Shown here: in pieces, positions 4,875 to 5,140 of the stretch
Layout: each line of letters starts with the position of its first letter
How positions within the stretch are numbered: the first letter of the stretch is position 1
Assembly (NCBI GenBank): GCA_012271065.1
Contig: JAAXHE010000212.1
Coordinates: 1 to 5,140 of the forward strand
Reading direction: 5' to 3'
From: Candidatus Latescibacterota bacterium
Lineage (GTDB): Bacteria; Latescibacterota; UBA2968; GCA-2709665
Length of the DNA: 5,140 bases
The notes under the pieces: generated by a model
Database searches by the model: none
The model's input: only the letters and a program-made list of their open reading frames with translations
What the model was told of the DNA's origin: nothing
Translations under genes and position numbers: made by a program

Positions 4875-4928
4875 CAAGCGCCCATGGGGCTCTCTCCAGT
4901 GACGGAGTAGTCGGGGGGGTCTTTTTTT
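4862..4928 (+). terminator. Strong intrinsic terminator closing the structured RNA
   Basis: ACCCCCCCGA (4862-4871) pairs perfectly with TCGGGGGGGT (4911-4920) and is followed by CTTTTTTTG (4921-4929). The long stem plus the T7 tract is a textbook terminator, except that the 39 nt between the arms hold two extra hairpins instead of a tight loop. On the minus strand there is no T-run after the stem, so it acts on plus-strand transcription. Confidence 0.85.
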
Positions 4929-5140
4929 GTTGTATACGTCTTCACCCGATTAATTCATGAATCGTGAGAGGATGCAATTTAAGGAAGCAGAAAGAGCTTC
5001 CGAGTGAGAAGAGAAACGAAAGAGCGGGTTCTGTGACGGATTTGTCGTGTTCGAGCCGTTTTGGTGGCGCCTGCTGGCAGCACGATGACCGTGTGGCGTC
5101 AGGTGGCGATGAATCTCGCTGTGAAGAGCACAGACGTCTC
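4929..5140. other. Right-edge region with palindromes and no assigned gene
   Basis: No frame here is convincing. ATTCATGAAT (4953-4962) is a perfect 10-bp palindrome. GGAAGC/GCTTCC (4983-4988 with 4996-5001) form a hairpin with a 7-nt loop. CGCCTG (5068-5073) can pair with CAGGTG (5100-5105, one G-U) around an inner CACG/CGTG hairpin (5081-5084 with 5090-5093). A plus-strand frame is open from ATG 5085 (MTVWRQVAMNLAVKSTDV) to the edge. Within it, ATG 5109 has AGGTGG two bases upstream, so a gene may begin here, but I do not recognise the peptide. The stretch may be the promoter or leader of a gene to the right. Confidence 0.3.

Larger units (their letters stand above)
4834..4928 (+). ncRNA. 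Structured small RNA or attenuator leader, unassigned family
   Basis: A promoter on the left and a terminator on the right bound a transcript of about 95 nt with no upstream gene. The closing stem P1 has 10 perfect base pairs (4862-4871 with 4911-4920), including seven consecutive C-G pairs. Within it are two small hairpins: GCCC/GGGC (4880-4883 with 4887-4890, loop ATG) and CTCC/GGAG (4894-4897 with 4904-4907, 6-nt loop). This gives a three-way junction. The RNA ends in CTTTTTTTG. I compared it by eye with ZTP, fluoride, T-box, cobalamin, 6S and SRP RNAs and found no match. It could be a free small RNA or a regulated leader of a plus-strand gene past the right edge. The exact 5' end is inferred from the promoter. 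Confidence 0.55.

Noticed and set aside
4834..4928. Known riboswitch families (ZTP, fluoride, cobalamin, T-box)
   Set aside because: Their conserved core sequences, such as the T-box GGUGGUACCGCG, are absent from this RNA.
5040..5062. tRNA-like GTTCGAGCC motif
   Set aside because: The flanking bases do not form a T-arm stem and no acceptor or anticodon arm can be built around it.

Overview
The window looks like chromosomal DNA from a GC-rich bacterium. Four housekeeping or metabolic genes all lie on the minus strand, so they read from right to left: ATP sulfurylase (sat), the ClpP protease subunit, uroporphyrinogen decarboxylase (hemE) and ferrochelatase (hemH). I cannot fix the phylum from the sequence. 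The ferrochelatase resembles the Gram-positive / coproporphyrin type, ClpP has an unusual acidic N-terminus, and there are degenerate copies of a TGTCGAA-rich intergenic repeat. Together these suggest a lineage away from the Enterobacteria, and I would not go further than that.

Layout from left to right. Positions 1-133 are a short spacer that may hold the first codons of another minus-strand gene running off the left edge. hemH (134-1051) and hemE (1058-2089) sit 6 nt apart and form a tight hemE-hemH pair that carries out two steps of heme synthesis. A strong intrinsic terminator hairpin (2100-2135, minus strand) separates them from clpP (2159-2779). Its U-tract ends exactly where the hemE Shine-Dalgarno begins. 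clpP has a good sigma70-type promoter (2850-2878), which also shows that the ATG at 2779 is the start rather than an upstream TTG. sat (2945-4204) comes next. An open frame runs 57 codons beyond its likely start, but this is only translated repeat DNA.

The right-hand 930 bases (4205-5140) contain no convincing protein gene. They hold two copies of a roughly 60-70 bp dispersed repeat (4299-4368 and 4466-4525). They also hold a minus-strand promoter candidate that could serve sat (4689-4717) and a plus-strand extended -10 promoter candidate (4799-4827). The plus-strand promoter leads into a short structured transcript that ends in a strong 10-bp terminator stem with a T7 tail (about 4834-4928). 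This RNA element is the most unusual part of the window. It is either a free small RNA or an attenuator leader for a gene beyond the right edge, and a tiny frame with two proline codons overlaps the terminator stem.

HemE and HemH act in one pathway. Sat makes APS from sulfate and ClpP is the peptidase core of a Clp protease; nothing visible links those two to heme synthesis beyond shared orientation. All functional calls come from reading motifs by eye. No database search was run.
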